A stretch of 13,028 nt of DNA from contig BBFD01000095.1 of assembly GCA_001313065.1 (NCBI GenBank), positions 1 to 13,028 on the forward strand. The letters run 5' to 3'. Shown here piece after piece: positions 9,680 to 13,028 of the stretch (positions are counted from its first letter, which is position 1; each line of letters opens with the position of its first letter). The notes under the pieces were generated by a model. It saw only the letters and a program-made list of their open reading frames with translations. It did not search any database and was not told the origin of the DNA. Source of the DNA: Silvimonas sp. JCM 19000. Its GTDB lineage: Bacteria; Pseudomonadota; Gammaproteobacteria; Burkholderiales; Chitinibacteraceae. The position numbers and the translations under genes were made by a program.

Positions 9680-13028
<3,349 letters not shown>

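Overview
The window is a stretch of a GC-rich Gram-negative chromosome, most likely a betaproteobacterium of the Neisseriales (Chromobacteriaceae/Chitinibacteraceae type). This rests on the zipA-ligA pair, a 245-codon methylthioinosine-type phosphorylase, and the general codon style. That assignment is an inference; no rRNA is present. Every gene I can support lies on the minus strand, so transcription runs from high to low coordinates. The many long plus-strand ORFs are shadows.

Layout in order of transcription: zipA (C-terminal FtsZ-binding part, cut by the right edge), an intrinsic terminator, ligA (NAD-dependent DNA ligase), a regulatory gap with a promoter and two similar operator-like palindromes, a small Cro-like HTH reading frame that runs without a stop into galU (UTP-glucose-1-phosphate uridylyltransferase), a strong terminator, a methylthioinosine/methylthioadenosine phosphorylase, and then a tightly packed nucleotide-sugar operon that leaves through the left edge. 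The operon is rfbF (glucose-1-phosphate cytidylyltransferase), rfbG (CDP-glucose 4,6-dehydratase), rfbC-like 3,5-epimerase, TylC3-type sugar C-methyltransferase, DegT-family aminotransferase, NeuD/PglD-like acyltransferase, CmcI-family methyltransferase and a GT-A glycosyltransferase with a helical C-terminal extension.

Taken together the operon reads as a pathway from glucose-1-phosphate and CTP to a CDP-activated 6-deoxy sugar that is epimerised, branched with a methyl group, aminated, N-acylated, perhaps O-methylated, and then transferred to a surface glycan (O-antigen, capsule or glycoprotein). Gene order follows the expected order of reactions. The combination implies an unusual C-methylated, acylamino-dideoxy sugar; the exact sugar cannot be read from sequence.

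The most striking property of the raw sequence is a consistent set of reading-frame breaks. Poly-A/T runs are longer by 1, 2 or 3 than the protein families require, while several G/C runs are one base short. Undoing these by inspection restores full-length open frames for seven complete genes, with lengths that are exact multiples of three and typical of their families. Because the broken genes include ligA and galU, I read this as homopolymer miscalling in the sequence rather than biology, but it is recorded base by base below so that it can be tested. Coordinates given for genes are those of the intact gene after repair.
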